The position numbers and the translations under genes were made by a program. DNA of 64,000 nt. Source: Epiperipatus broadwayi (Eukaryota > Onychophora > Udeonychophora > Euonychophora > Peripatidae). The notes below the pieces were generated by a model. That model did no database searches and was not told the DNA's origin. It was given only the letters and a program-made list of their open reading frames with translations. Positions within the stretch are counted from its first letter, which is position 1. Each line of letters starts with the position of its first letter. Positions 25,563-36,229 of this stretch are shown piece after piece. The stretch covers positions 306,640 to 370,639 of the forward strand of contig JAQFVV010006721.1 in assembly GCA_028023455.1 (NCBI GenBank). Reading direction: 5' to 3'.

Positions 25563-25684
25563 AGGGTCACTACAACCGTGCCTTTTCTCCAGCTATAGAA
25601 CAGAACAATAATGAAAGATGCTGGCAGGAGAGACCGATGGAAATTCTTATGAGCTCGGGATTCTATAAACCTACACCAACTTAC

Positions 25685-25735
25685 CGGTAAGTTAAGAATA
25701 ACTTTTCCCGATTGTGACAAAATTTGCAAACAATT
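25685..25735 (-). CDS. candidate host-gene exon (17 codons, phase 0/0)
   Basis: The minus strand reads NCLQILSQSGKVILNLP between an acceptor (GATTATTTTAAG) and a strong donor (CCG|GTAAGTTGG). It is exactly 17 codons and starts in phase 0, fitting the phase-0 end of 26011-26069 across a 275-base intron. Short, so weak alone; the match of phase and spacing raises it. Product not recognised. Confidence 0.45.
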
Positions 25736-26010
25736 CTTAAAATAATCCCGATAAAGACTTCAAATTCTATTATCAAGAGACTCTTGTTTACTAAGAACTA
25801 TAATTGTTGAACTTTTTTTTATTAATCAATTTATATGTGGATTAGCGTGTGTCATCTTTCCAATTAATTAATTCATAATGTGTTTTTTTATTTTATATTT
25901 TAATTTATTAGAATAAAAATATTTCTAATATCAACTATTCATTGTACATTATTAATGATTATTAATAAATTTATTAATGTTAATTATTACGATTTGAAAA
26001 TATAATTTAC

Positions 26011-26069
26011 CTTTGCCAACGTTGTATTGAAACTCAATCCTCCGGAGTTTCCAAATAATTTCATCATAA
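26011..26069 (-). CDS. candidate host-gene exon (2 nt + 19 codons)
   Basis: A textbook acceptor (CCTTTTATTTATTTAG) opens the segment on the minus strand; after two split-codon bases it reads MMKLFGNSGGLSFNTTLAK and ends at AAG|GTAAAT. Its start phase fits the one-base overhang of 32645-32714 (junction codon A|TT, Ile), and its end fits 25685-25735. This three-exon agreement is the best evidence that a spliced gene runs on this strand. Product not recognised. Confidence 0.52.
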
Positions 26070-26084
26070 CTAAATAAATAAAAG

Positions 26085-26275
26085 GGATTTAACCAGTGGA
26101 TTCTGATATTGGATTCTGATACAGAATCCTGGCACCTTTCAAATAAATTAAAAGCTGGCTTACTTGATCCCATTATTTTAGTAGTTACATTAGTTAAAAG
26201 GGTGTTGTGTGACCAGGAAAAATAATTACATCCATTAAATCTTACTGAATTGTCTGTCAAAATGAATTTAATAGA
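26085..26275 (-). pseudogene. possible Gag-like fragment (Ty1/copia type)
   Basis: The frame begins MTDNSVRFNGCNYFSWSHNT. The pattern F-x-G-x-N-Y-x-x-W is shared with N-termini of copia-type Gag proteins. The frame then runs on without other recognisable motifs, so this may equally be chance coding sequence next to the exon at 26011. Confidence 0.25.
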
Positions 26276-26899
26276 TAGGATGTAATTTGGTCACTGAGTA
26301 CGGGTAGTGAACTCGTAAAAACCCTAATAGTTAGTGGATGTTGCAATATTACTTTACAAATATTGACTAATATTATTTTTTTAGCTTATTGTGTTTTTTT
26401 ATATCTTAAGAATCACAACACTTTTCAAAATCATTTAATTTTTTTATTAAAACAATGGGGGGAGGGGTTATATAAAAAAATATACTCACAAAATCTAGCA
26501 AAGATAGATTAAAACTAATTGGAAGTTGAGGAGAAACTGTACTGCTGCCATCAGATGGCGCTGCAATACCATCAACAAAAACACAATTTTTATCAAATTA
26601 TTTGTCAAGTCCATTAAAATAAATTGAAAATCATATAAATGAAACACCTATAATTTAATGGTTATGGCTTTTGAAACATTAAGGAAAGATGATGATCTTC
26701 AATTCAGGGAACTTTCATTCTACAATGTGCCACATTGAGTTATCACAGAGTCACACTGATTTATCACTCAAATGTTCATAAGAAGTTCAGGCAGAAGAAG
26801 GGATAGAAGTGAACTACAATTTATGGATTTTGAGTTCCAAATTTAGGGCAACTTTTTATAAAGATACTCTATTCAAGAACAGTATCAGATCTTTATAAA

Positions 26900-27575
26900 A
26901 AGCTAAATCATAACTTTAATAAAAAAATTTCAAAACCTTGAACAACCTAATAAAAATATCATTAAATTATCTTCAGAAAGTACTCCTATAATCTTTGTCA
27001 TACTTTTTATTACTCAAATGTTTATTCTTATTTAACACAATTTCTACAAAAATTTTACCATTTTAAATTAAATCTGGATCCCACATGTATAGTTATCCAG
27101 AAGATATGATACACATTTTTGAAACATGTCCATATTTCTGTAAGATACTTTACATTTCACAAGCAAATAATTAATCTACAAGAATTGTTTTAAAAAAATT
27201 TCAAATTTTAATCCATATAATGCCATAGTACTTCACACTATTAGAACCATCTGGCTTGCTCGCCGGTCTGTAATTTTTGACAATAAAAAATATAATGTTC
27301 TACAAAAAAATAATAAAGAGTGGTATAATATATATTTACATGATCTAAAATATATACCCAGAAATATTATGAAAAAAATTTGGCAAAACAATATTTGTCT
27401 TAGTTGTTATTTATTTTAAAATTATATAAATCATATTTTAAAACAATCATTACATCTATCTTCATATATTAGTCATAATAACTATATTTTATAAGCTGTA
27501 CACCTTAGTCACCCCCCCCTGTACAAATGTTAATACTTGTACATAATTTGTAATTAATAAAGTTTATTTTAAAAT
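26900..27575 (+). pseudogene. LINE 3' fragment with decayed zinc knuckle
   Basis: After many stops, PEDMIHIFETCPYF (about 27090-27140) matches the C-x-x-C-x3-PED-x3-H-x4-C knuckle of the LINE at 52804-53259; the first cysteines are degraded here. Downstream, RTIWLARRSVIFDNKKYN aligns with its SIWVTRCKLKF, and YIPRNIMKKIWQNN follows. An AATAAA near 27558 and A/T-rich tail end the copy. Same family, opposite strand. Confidence 0.5.
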
Positions 27576-27587
27576 ATAATTTTTTTT

Positions 27588-27655
27588 TCTACAGAACAGG
27601 TTTTTTCATACCTGCACTTATATATGTAATATATAGGGGGTTTAAAGTCAGAGTT
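27588..27655 (-). mobile_element. SINE-B copy, partial
   Basis: Shares ctacagaacaggtttttt, atacctgcac and tatgtaatatatagggg with the copy at 28231-28345. The tRNA-like half is lost after tttaaagtcagag. Confidence 0.5.
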
Positions 27656-27976
27656 TATTTTATAAAAAAAGAAGTGTTTATTCAGTTTTATATCACCATG
27701 GCTTTATTTTTATACGAAAAAATATTAAGTAGTAACAGTATGCTTCTTTATTTTGGAAGCAGTAAAGGATCAATCACATTCTATACTGTTGAATTTTCTT
27801 CTCATCTAAAAATAATTTTTAGATTATATAAATATCTCTGATTCTATAAATATTTAGATTTCTATTATCAAAATCTTTTATTTCAAATCTCGTGCTAGCA
27901 TTAAGCGTAATAAATACCATATTCAATTTAACTGTTTTAATGTAAAAGGCATCTCAAAAGCTTATTAGACTAAACA

Positions 27977-28075
27977 AGCATTGGTGGTCGAGAGGTCAGC
28001 GACAGCTGCTTTACAGGCAGTTGTCCCGGGATAGCGGGTTCGCTTCCCGGTTGATGCTATGACACATGGGAAAAA
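27977..28075 (+). mobile_element. SINE-A copy, variant subfamily
   Basis: TGGTCGAGAGGTCAGCG replaces the TTAGCCGAGAGG head of other copies, and the middle reads gctttacaggcagttgtccc. The B-box region (gcgggttcgcttcccgg) and the gatgctatgacacatgg tail are shared. This head subfamily is otherwise represented at 38139-38242. Confidence 0.72.
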
Positions 28076-28230
28076 ATGTATATTTTAAAAAAATAAAAAC
28101 AATTTTATTATGTCAATAAATGTGAAGGGATCTATTTTTTTGATTTTTTTAAAACATAGATATGAAGCAAAATTAAGTTTTCTAATAGTAGTCTTTATTT
28201 TCTTTATTAAGTATTTTAATATATGAATTT

Positions 28231-28345
28231 TTTCTACAGTACAGGTTTTTTTATACCTGCACTCTAATATGTAATATATTAGGGGATTTGAACTCAGACT
28301 TTCACACGACCGTCTACTATCCACGCTATCTCATACTGCTGACCA
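28231..28345 (-). mobile_element. SINE-B copy (second tRNA-like SINE family)
   Basis: On the minus strand: GGTCAGCAGTATGAGATAGC, a variable part, then GAGTTCAAATCCCC (good Pol III B box), an A/T-rich link, and a small hairpin (gcaggtataaaaaaacctg). The same order occurs at 29131-29244 and 29620-29743, in part at 27588 and 35064. All copies lie on the same strand. Confidence 0.6.
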
Positions 28346-28349
28346 TTCA

Positions 28350-29120
28350 AAGTTAAGTAAGCAAGATGCACTGTACCCAATAGAAATTTATTATGATAGA
28401 CAAGGCAAGAATTTTGAATCCAGATTTTGAAATAAGATATTGAAAATAAATTCTTTAACTTGAACATTTTCCCCCAAACTTTCTTAGAAAGAAGTATTTA
28501 AGCTGAATAGCTTAAAAAAATAAAATCCATGAATCATTCTGTTTTTTATTTATATTTATTAATAGATATCAAATGAAAATTATTAAGCAATTTATTCAGC
28601 GCTAATAAAATGTCTATTAAAATTATATATTGTAACCTGAACAACGGTTGCAGACACACAGACCAAACAAAGATCACCACGTTAGCTCCCAAAATTCACC
28701 AACTGTAACCTCCAATGCAGGATAAAGAAATAGCATGAATCCAGCTACAAATAAATCTATCAAATGTACTTACTTCAAAACTTAAATCTTAAGTTCTTTC
28801 ATATTATAAATCTTATAATAACGAATACAGTTACTGACAATAATAATAATAATTATCTTAATAAAATACGACCATCTGGTTACTATAATGAGGTTAAAAT
28901 TTCTCTCATATTATAATTTAGATATTTTAAATATGAGCATATAAAACATTCTTCAAAGCATTTAAATTTTCTTCCTGTATAAATATTTATACAACACACA
29001 AATATATCCAAGATTGTAATCTTATGATAAATAAATTTATAATAATTGCTTACAGATGAAGTAATGCAGAAGATAGAAATAGCAAATTTTATGCTATCCA
29101 CAGAATTACAAAAAACACAT
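28350..29120. other. no gene seen
   Basis: AT-rich sequence; a GC-richer stretch at 28630-28720 was not assigned. A 72-codon minus frame at 28883 is unsupported. Confidence 0.4.
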
Positions 29121-29123
29121 TCA

Positions 29124-29427
29124 AATTAATACACTGTACAGGCTTAAACACACCTGCATATATATATATTGTAATATATAAGGGATTCGAACTCAGGCTT
29201 TCAATGACCCTCAGCTCTCCATGCCATCTCATATTGCTGACCCATCTGATAATACACATGTTGAAAAGATAAATAAATACCAATATATGTATTTCATGCT
29301 AAACCAGCAATCATCAGTTGGTTCAGATTACTATCTCCACACATATATACAATCAGTGCTCAGCTTTATATTAAGATCACCAATCTTCATACTTTAATAG
29401 ACAGGCTTCAAACTACTGCAACCCACA
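29124..29427. repeat. 304 bp segment, first of two direct copies (SINE-B + repeat C)
   Basis: Matches 29614-29917 almost throughout, from aaattaat(a/g)cactgtacag to caaactact(g/c)caaccca. It carries a SINE-B head (B box GAGTTCGAATCCC on minus at about 29185-29197) fused to an inverted repeat C block. The 490-base offset shows a local segmental duplication of a composite repeat, or two insertions of one composite SINE. Confidence 0.8.
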
Positions 29428-29613
29428 CCTCTTCAGCCATCAGTTTCATTGAAAATCTGATGATGGAACGTTCAAAGCCCAAGTTAGTGCCAAGATTGTC
29501 ATCCTACCCATGTTGACCATTGAGTCATTCTGACCCCTCATGTACTGGAGAATAATCCATTTACATACATATGTGAGGGATGGGCAGACCTTTAATGCAT
29601 TGTTTTAATATGT

Positions 29614-29917
29614 AAATTAATGCACTGTACAGGCTTATACACACCTGCACATATATAATGTAATATATAAAAGATTCAAACTCAGACTTTCACAAGACCC
29701 TCAGCTCTCCATGCCATCTCATATTGCTGACCCACCTAATCATACACATGTTGGAAAGATAAATAATCACCAATATATGTATTTCATGCTAAACCATCAA
29801 TCATTGGTTGGTTCAGATTACTATCTCCACACATATAGACAATCAGTGCTCAGCTTTATATTAAGATAGCCAATCTTCATACTTTAATGGACAGGCTTCA
29901 AACTACTCCAACCCACA
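29614..29917. repeat. 304 bp segment, second copy
   Basis: Direct copy of 29124-29427 with about 8-10% differences by eye. Its B box has drifted (gattcaaactcagac on plus). Confidence 0.8.
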
Positions 29918-29919
29918 AG

Positions 29920-31290
29920 TCTATCAAATTAAGATAAAGTATTTATACAACTCTACAATAATTATCTCCTTTAAGAATTGCTACAAAATTATAATAATAA
30001 TCTTTGAGTTGTTTATTAAGTTCTTATCTTTATTATCTGACACATTTTTAAAACTATTTTATATTAAAGATAAAGCAACAAGTATATATGCCTATATTAG
30101 GCGACTCCCATGATATTAACTACCTGATGATATCAACTACCTCTCAAAGCATTTGTTTTTACATTACAATGGCAGCTTATTATATAAATTATAAATACAT
30201 CATTGCAATACTATTAATACATATGAGAAGCAAGGAAATAGATACAATATATATATATTACCCTTCAAGAACCAATTTAACATTAAATTGCAGTAGCTAT
30301 TGAATACTATCAAAGTAAATATGTCTCGAAACACCCTTAAATACTCATTAACACATTCGAACATTGTAATATAGGCAAGGTGGATAATATACTATACGAA
30401 TAGGCACCCAGTATCTATGTGCAGGCAGTGCTGACAGATTAATAAGCCACAATTTCTCTTTCATGGAGGAGCTGAACATACGCAGTAGCAAGAGAACAAA
30501 TATCAACACCAATTACAGAATTAACATCTGACTTCAAGCAGCATGTCAATAACTAAATAATCAAGGCATAAATGTAATTATAGCAATAATAATACATAAA
30601 TAATCACACACACATTCTTGTATATATAGTAAAACATCCAATTTATTTATGTATATAAATTCACAAAATATGATGGTATAGCAAGACTACATATTATAAT
30701 TTTATATGCTATCTAAATTTCATGCATGGACTTTCTGACACTCTAAAAGCTCAGACATACCAAACGTAATAGCTGTTTTATCCCAGTATGACAATTCATT
30801 ATATTATATCAAACATCAATTCAAAGAACTCTCAATAACTGTTGAAATGAAATATTTATGTGAGTGTATTTCATTAAAAAAAAAAAAAACGTTCACCTAT
30901 TTTGTTTCTTACCAAACTCTTGGATAGCATATACTATTATAAATATTCCCATAATATCATGTGAAGTATATTGATAACATAGACATAAATTATAAGATTA
31001 CAATTATATAATACAAAAATAATATGCTACAATCATTTTACCCATCAACTGAATGGATTAAAGTTTTTGCCATTTATAATAAGAATTAATCCCATTAGCA
31101 AGGATTCCTTTTTGTTTTCTTCTTAACTGGAAGATATTATATGAATCGTTCATTATAAGTATTGAAAGAAAACACACGTGTAAGAGTTCAAGTTAGGAAG
31201 TCCTTAAAATGTTTTCCGTGATACAATACCATTCATTAAAATAATAATGTTAATGAAGCCAGCTGCAGATTTAACAATTAATGAATAGCA
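29920..31290. other. no gene seen
   Basis: AT-rich sequence. A slightly GC-richer, non-coding stretch at 30330-30540 could be an unrecognised repeat. The missing 5' part of the adjacent Penelope-like element was not found here. Confidence 0.4.
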
Positions 31291-31311
31291 AAAATTCCAA
31301 TAGATGATAAA

Positions 31312-31803
31312 TTGCCTCGCACCAATCTACCCAGAATAACGGTCCCCTACATCCCTAAAATATCCAATAAACTAACGAAAACCTTATGCAACAAATTCAG
31401 CATAATATTCAGAACTCCACCCAACACTAATAGGTTGATCAATAACTCCAAAGACTACATTGATCCAGCGCTCACCCCACATGTGGTGTACTCCATTTCC
31501 TGCCCCCAGGCCGGATGCCACGCCACATATTATGGGGAAACGAAAGCCACAATTAATACCAGGTTGGCTCAACATCGGTACACTTTCAATAGAGCCCAAA
31601 CGAACAGCAGTACATCTTCTGCATTTTTTGAACATACTAAACAATCAGGGCACAATTTCATACCCGCTAACCCCGTTATTTTATGCTCAGAACCAAACGA
31701 CTACAGGAGAAAGATAAAAGAGGCATTCTACATTAACAGAGACATCCATGCAATCAACAGAAGAGACACGTGCTTCGACATCTCGAAAAAATGGGCTACT
31801 TAA
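31312..31803 (+). CDS. Penelope-like element, C-terminal part with GIY-YIG endonuclease
   Basis: A 164-codon frame without stops. The N-terminal part (NLPRITVPYIPKISNKL) is the linker typical of Penelope-like elements between the reverse transcriptase and the endonuclease. The nuclease follows: VVYSISCPQAGC (GIY-equivalent strand with the C-x3-C pair), ATYYGET (YIG-equivalent), NTRLAQHRY (Arg and His), HTKQSGHNF, and RRKIKEAFYI with the conserved Glu. All expected catalytic positions of the fold are visible. The reverse transcriptase is missing, so the insertion is 5'-truncated and cannot move itself. The start given is only where the open frame begins. The frame being intact suggests a young insertion. 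Confidence 0.85.
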   Translation: MPRTNLPRITVPYIPKISNKLTKTLCNKFSIIFRTPPNTNRLINNSKDYIDPALTPHVVYSISCPQAGCHATYYGETKATINTRLAQHRYTFNRAQTNSSTSSAFFEHTKQSGHNFIPANPVILCSEPNDYRRKIKEAFYINRDIHAINRRDTCFDISKKWAT

Positions 31804-31856
31804 CAGTAACTCATTTGAATATTCTCATTTACATATATCAAGTACATTTTCACGAA

Positions 31857-31897
31857 GGCTATGAGTATGAGGCACGGTTCCTCGAAAACGTTCAGCC
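31857..31897 (+). ncRNA. hairpin 54 bases after the Penelope-like ORF, hammerhead-like
   Basis: GGCT (31857-31860) pairs with AGCC (31894-31897) around GAGGcacggttCCTC, followed by GAAAACG. Stem II followed by GAAA is the arrangement of hammerhead ribozymes known from Penelope-like elements. The CTGATGA half is degenerate here (gagtatga), so a working ribozyme is doubtful. Position right after the ORF fits the terminal repeats of these elements. Confidence 0.33.
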
Positions 31898-31899
31898 AA

Positions 31900-32285
31900 A
31901 TTTATTACTAACTATATTTTTTTCTCTAATAATTTACAATTAAGTATTTTCATTATTACAAATAAGGAGAAATTAAAACCACATTTATAAATTTAAGCAT
32001 TATTTAATTAATCTTTAAGCATAAATTGAATTTGAACTATTTTTTTTTAGTTGAATGGCAAAATAAATCAGCAATAAATGAGCAGACCAATTCTGAATAC
32101 TTAATCAATTATAATAACAATTGTAATGGTATCATTTTATTGGAAGTGGCTGAAAGATAAAAAATATCAATAAAGTCTTTTTTAAGGTTTTAAAAGAATG
32201 AATTTTAACAACTTTCTCTGTTATGTTTATAAAAAATAAGGCATCGCATTTTGTCTTGTTTTTAAAGCTGGTTGAAACTCGAAAA
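31900..32285. other. no gene seen
   Basis: AT-rich sequence, possibly the 3' end of the Penelope-like insertion at its left edge. Confidence 0.35.
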
Positions 32286-32293
32286 TAATTCAT

Positions 32294-32393
32294 CTTTTTT
32301 TTTCTCATATGTCATAGCATCGGCGGGAGGCGTGGAAAGCGAAACCACAACCGTCTGCAAACAATTACTTGCCCTCTCGGCTAACAACGCTTG
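32294..32393 (-). mobile_element. SINE-A copy with internal deletion
   Basis: On the minus strand: GTTAGCCGAGAGGGC, then a jump (the usual tgcaagcaagta part is shortened), the B-box zone (disturbed: gtggtttcgctttcc), GATGCTATGACATATG and a poly(A) run (plus T run at 32294-32303). Confidence 0.7.
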
Positions 32394-32644
32394 CTTTCTT
32401 TCATTTTAAAATAAAATATATAGCTTTAAATTTTATTCATAACAAGAAAAACTGTGCAGTTTTTTTACTAATGATATTCTATTTAACTTATTTGTTTTAA
32501 AGTTTAAATTGGTGAAGTTATAATAAATAAATAAATTTCTTGTTAGAATTAATGCCTGCTTCGAAGTAAATATTAGAATTAACGAGTAATAACCAAAAAG
32601 TTTGAATTAACTAACAATGTTTATGATAAGGTAAAAATGCATAC

Positions 32645-32714
32645 TTATCTCCTTATGTTTTATTGACTTCTGGTAAATTTCACTTCCAATGTCTTTGTCA
32701 TTTTTTTTTAAATA
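32645..32714 (-). CDS. candidate host-gene exon (23 codons + 1 nt)
   Basis: The minus strand reads YLKKNDKDIGSEIYQKSIKH then KEI between an acceptor (ATATCAATTTCATAG) and a GTATGC donor. The one-base overhang fits the two-base start of 26011-26069. Acceptor and donor are acceptable rather than ideal, and an A9 run near the start could be a base-calling hazard. Product not recognised. Confidence 0.42.
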
Positions 32715-32819
32715 CTATGAAATTGATATTCTTTTATGCCTATTCAAAGCATGGCCCATCACACACTGTAGAAGAGTAATACAAAGATAAATCAGTTTTT
32801 CACTCTGACATTGAGATTA

Positions 32820-33005
32820 AGCCAATAAACATCACATGACCGCCACCTCTTATGCTTGGGTATAGCTTGTTAAAACAGGCAAACTCATTATACATATTGC
32901 CATACACAGCAAGCTAGATTAATCTAATAATGCCTTCTGACTTCCATTGATTACTCTAGCTTGCTATGTGTGGCAATATGTATAGTGAGTTTGCCTGTTT
33001 TAACA
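32820..33005. mobile_element. foldback element FB-1, copy i (variant with CACACAGCAAGCTAGA arms)
   Basis: The outer flank gccaataaacatcacatgac leads to ttaaaacaggcaaactc (32870) and closes at gagtttgcctgttttaac (about 33004). Its arms (attgccatacacagcaagct and the inverse) differ from most copies but match copy h at 57667, including the outer flank. This defines a second subfamily. Confidence 0.72.
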
Positions 33006-34010
33006 TTGAGATTAACTTAACTTAAAAATTAATAAAAATAAAGGTGAAAACTAATTAACTTTATTATTAAAACTATCTCATTATTTTCTTTCCTTTTCTT
33101 CTTTTTTTCTATAATTTTAATACTCACTTTTATCTTAAAACTTCTTTTATACCCTTGTGTGTGTATTTTTGCTGCAGTCCCTATCACATGACATGCAATT
33201 ATTCAATTAAATTTAAAGTATTGGAGGTGGGACATTTAACAATAGCATTACTTTGACCTTGACTTTCCTAATTAAAGAAATTGCTTAAACATATATTTGT
33301 CTAGACAGTTGAAAAATTAATAAAATAATATATTTTTATCTTAATTTAAAACACTTGTTAACTTTATTTTATTTAAGAATTCCATTTCAATATTATTATA
33401 ATTACTTAATACTTTTCACAAAATACTATCCTTTAAAATTAACTAATTCTCTTATTAATAACTATTAAATTCCAACTCTTCTTTACATATTCTTTTAAAC
33501 ATCATACATACACATGCATTCCAAGGAATAATAAATTATTTTAAATCTAATAATCAAATCAAATAAAATAAAATTAATTAATTATTAAATCCCAAACTCT
33601 ATTTTTATTTAAATATTACCTAAATAATTAACACTTAATTAAATATTATTTTTAAAGACATTTCACTTCTAAACAAACCAAAAATAAAACTTTATCATAT
33701 TTAATAAACCATAACTGGAAAATATCTATAGACTTATATTTAACATAACTCTTTTAGAAATACTCTAATTTAATATTTACTCAAGTTTTAACTGTTAAAT
33801 TGAAATTCTAGACATCTAGTAAGCAATATTTATTAAATAATTTATTAGTAAAACTTATTTAATAAACTGTTTTATTGACAATTAAAAACATTTAACTAAT
33901 ATTTATGCACACTTGTGATAAGATTAGATTTCTTTAAAGTATATATATTAAATTATTACAAGTTACATTTAAACCTTATGGTTTTTAAATATATGATTAC
34001 AATATATATA
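33006..34010. other. no gene seen
   Basis: Very AT-rich. A segment near 33160-33260 has a minus-strand acceptor but no matching donor. Confidence 0.4.
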
Positions 34011-34015
34011 TATAT

Positions 34016-34060
34016 ATTGAAATTAAACTGAGAGTGCAAATCTCTCAGTTTAATTTCAAT
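34016..34060. repeat. perfect 19 bp hairpin
   Basis: attgaaattaaactgagag and ctctcagtttaatttcaat are exact reverse complements around a 7-base loop (tgcaaat), preceded by a TA dinucleotide run. The absence of any mismatch in an otherwise decayed region is notable. It may be the remnant of a MITE or a recent palindromic duplication. Confidence 0.95.
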
Positions 34061-34311
34061 ACCGTCTGTGCTTTATAAAAATAAATATTATATATATATA
34101 ACCATAAATTGTCAATAACTATTTGGTTTTTATATTTAAATCACATCACAATAGTGTTAGTTTAAAAATGAACAGTAAAATATCAGCAATATGTTTCAAG
34201 GCAACACCAATAGATAATAAATGGTTTTCTATTGAGATTGTTTTGAGAACAGATTGTGATAAATATTGATTTATTTACGCATTGGCTATTATGATTTATA
34301 TTTGTACTTAC

Positions 34312-34356
34312 GTGACTCACACAGCTGTATATTTAAAGAGCAGATTTTTGGTGCTG
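34312..34356 (-). CDS. candidate host-gene exon (45 nt)
   Basis: On the minus strand AGCAACTTTTCAG is a good acceptor and CAC|GTAAGTAC a near-consensus donor. The only open frame reads APKICSLNIQLCES with two leading and one trailing split-codon bases. Its end phase (one base over) does not join the phase-0 start of 32645-32714, so another exon would be required between them. Small; moderate to low confidence. Confidence 0.35.
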
Positions 34357-34800
34357 CTGAAAAGTTGCTTAAATGGGTGTGAATAGGTTTAAGTAAGTGT
34401 GATATGTACACTTCACATTCCTATAAATGTAAAGATAAATCATAAAAAAATCATATTTGTAGAGAATAACGTTAATTATTAAAAATCTAGATTCAATTGA
34501 CTGAAAAGCAGAGTTTTTAAAATGTTGATGGCAATTAAAAGAAACAGGCTTCTCACTCTAAAATATTTTGGTTTACAATTCTATGCACAAATTGAAGAAT
34601 TTATAAAAGAATAATTTCCTAGATTCTATAGTGCACACAATTAGAGCCACATTATGAATTAGTAGATAAAATTTGAAAAAATACTTTAAAATGTCTGTCT
34701 GATGAAACTATAAATAACTCACAATTATAAATAAAAAAAACAATAGAGATAAAAACAAAAAATCATATTAAATGCTTTTAAGATTTTGCACGAAAAAGAA

Positions 34801-34983
34801 ATAAAAATAATTGTTTCTTCAACCACAATTAGGTTTTTTTGAATTAACTTGAAATAAAAGCATGAGGGGTGATTAAGTCAATCCCATGATATAAAAAATA
34901 GGGATTGACTTAATTAATTTCCTGACCCCCCTGCTTTTAAAAACTCCAATTGTGGTTGAAGAAACAATCATTTTATTTTTATT
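34801..34983. mobile_element. 183 bp MITE-like foldback
   Basis: Outer arms ttgtttcttcaaccacaatt / aattgtggttgaagaaacaa, then inner arms gattaagtcaatccc / gggattgacttaat around a short loop. The flanks ataaaaata and tatttttat are also inverted. A compact hairpin element without coding capacity. Confidence 0.85.
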
Positions 34984-35063
34984 AATGCACAGCTAACAAA
35001 AGCAAAAGTTATCTGTTATTTTTCAATTTTTAGTATTGGCACAGTAAATAAAATTGTAAAACT

Positions 35064-35140
35064 ATATTTAATATAGGGGATTTGAAGATAGACTTTTAAG
35101 TTCCCTTGGTTATCCACCCTATCTCATACAACCAATACAA
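35064..35140 (-). mobile_element. SINE-B copy, degraded
   Basis: Shares atataggggatttgaa...gacttt and tatccaccctatctcata with the other SINE-B copies; the B box has lost its consensus. Confidence 0.45.
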
Positions 35141-35149
35141 ATTCATGTC

Positions 35150-35845
35150 CATCATTACAATGTAACAATTTTATCAAAAACATAATAAACACTATAGCCA
35201 ATCATTTTGAAAAAAAAACAACCACTTTATTGTCAAATAAAGTTAAATATTGAGATGTTTTCTTAGTGGCATATGTCATCCTCATAAGATATTTTTAGTT
35301 CAATGCCACACCTCATCTTATTATTAAAAGATTCAAATGTTGAATTCTAGAATCCAAATATTTGGAGTTCCTAATTAAAATTAATCTTGATGTTTTCGTC
35401 CAATTTTTTTATTAACTAAAATGAACTCATTCCACATTACGTTACAGAGTTCTTTGTGGTTGTAATGAAGAAATTAATATTCATTTTCTGTTTTACTGGG
35501 TTGCATTGGATATATATAGAAACATCATATTTTCCCTATTTGATTGCACATCTCTTCATTAAATATACTAATTAATAACAGGGGGGGGGGATCTCAATAG
35601 TAAGCTAAAACATTAATCATAATTATTGTGTGGAAAATAATGTAATTTCGATTTCATCTCTTTAAAACTTCAAGGGTTTTTTTCAATAATATTATTGAAG
35701 ATAAACTTAAAGATTGAATTAGTCTCTCTTAATATTCATGATCCACATGGAGCATTATCTCATCACCTAAACATTTAAAAATACATCATACAAGTCTAAC
35801 AATTGTTTGCTTGGGTTACACTACATGCAAAATTATTTAATTACA
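35150..35845. other. no gene seen
   Basis: AT-rich sequence. A G10 run at about 35581-35590 is probably a homopolymer error. Confidence 0.4.
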
Positions 35846-35849
35846 CTTT

Positions 35850-36050
35850 TAGATCCTAAGATCTAGGTGCAGTGCTTTCAGATTCAAGGCTCCTCACTGA
35901 TGAAGGCCCCAAGCCAGAAACTAGTCTGGGGATGTTGGATGAGTAGGCACTAGATGGAGATTTTATGCACAAGCCTTCTGGCATCCATTGATTACTCTGG
36001 CTTGCACTAAGTGGCAATACTGTATGGAGAGTTTTTGCCTGTTTTAATTA
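35850..36050. mobile_element. foldback element FB-1, copy c (right arm only)
   Basis: From tagatcctaagatctaggtg through cactgatgaaggccccaag and gccttctggcatccattg to gagtttttgcctgttttaat. The left arm is absent, so it is a half element that cannot fold on itself. Confidence 0.72.
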
Positions 36051-36097
36051 TACTTTAATAAATAGTCTATTTACATAGTGTTTGACTAGTTATATAG

Positions 36098-36226
36098 TAT
36101 AGAGAAAGAAATACACCATCAGTCATGTGATTTTCATAAATTTACATGCACTCAAACTGATGTTTATGGGTGAGTACATGTAAATTCATGAAAGTGTATG
36201 ACTGAAGGTTTATTGCCTTCTCTATA
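36098..36226. repeat. hairpin element (arms about 55)
   Basis: tatagagaaagaaatacacc and catgtgattttcataaattt are mirrored, with mismatches, by aaattcatgaaagtgtatga and ccttctctata. A small imperfect foldback, no ORF. Confidence 0.75.
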
Positions 36227-36229
36227 TTA

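Noticed and set aside
31384-31644. 86-codon minus frame
   Set aside because: Antisense shadow of the Penelope-like endonuclease.
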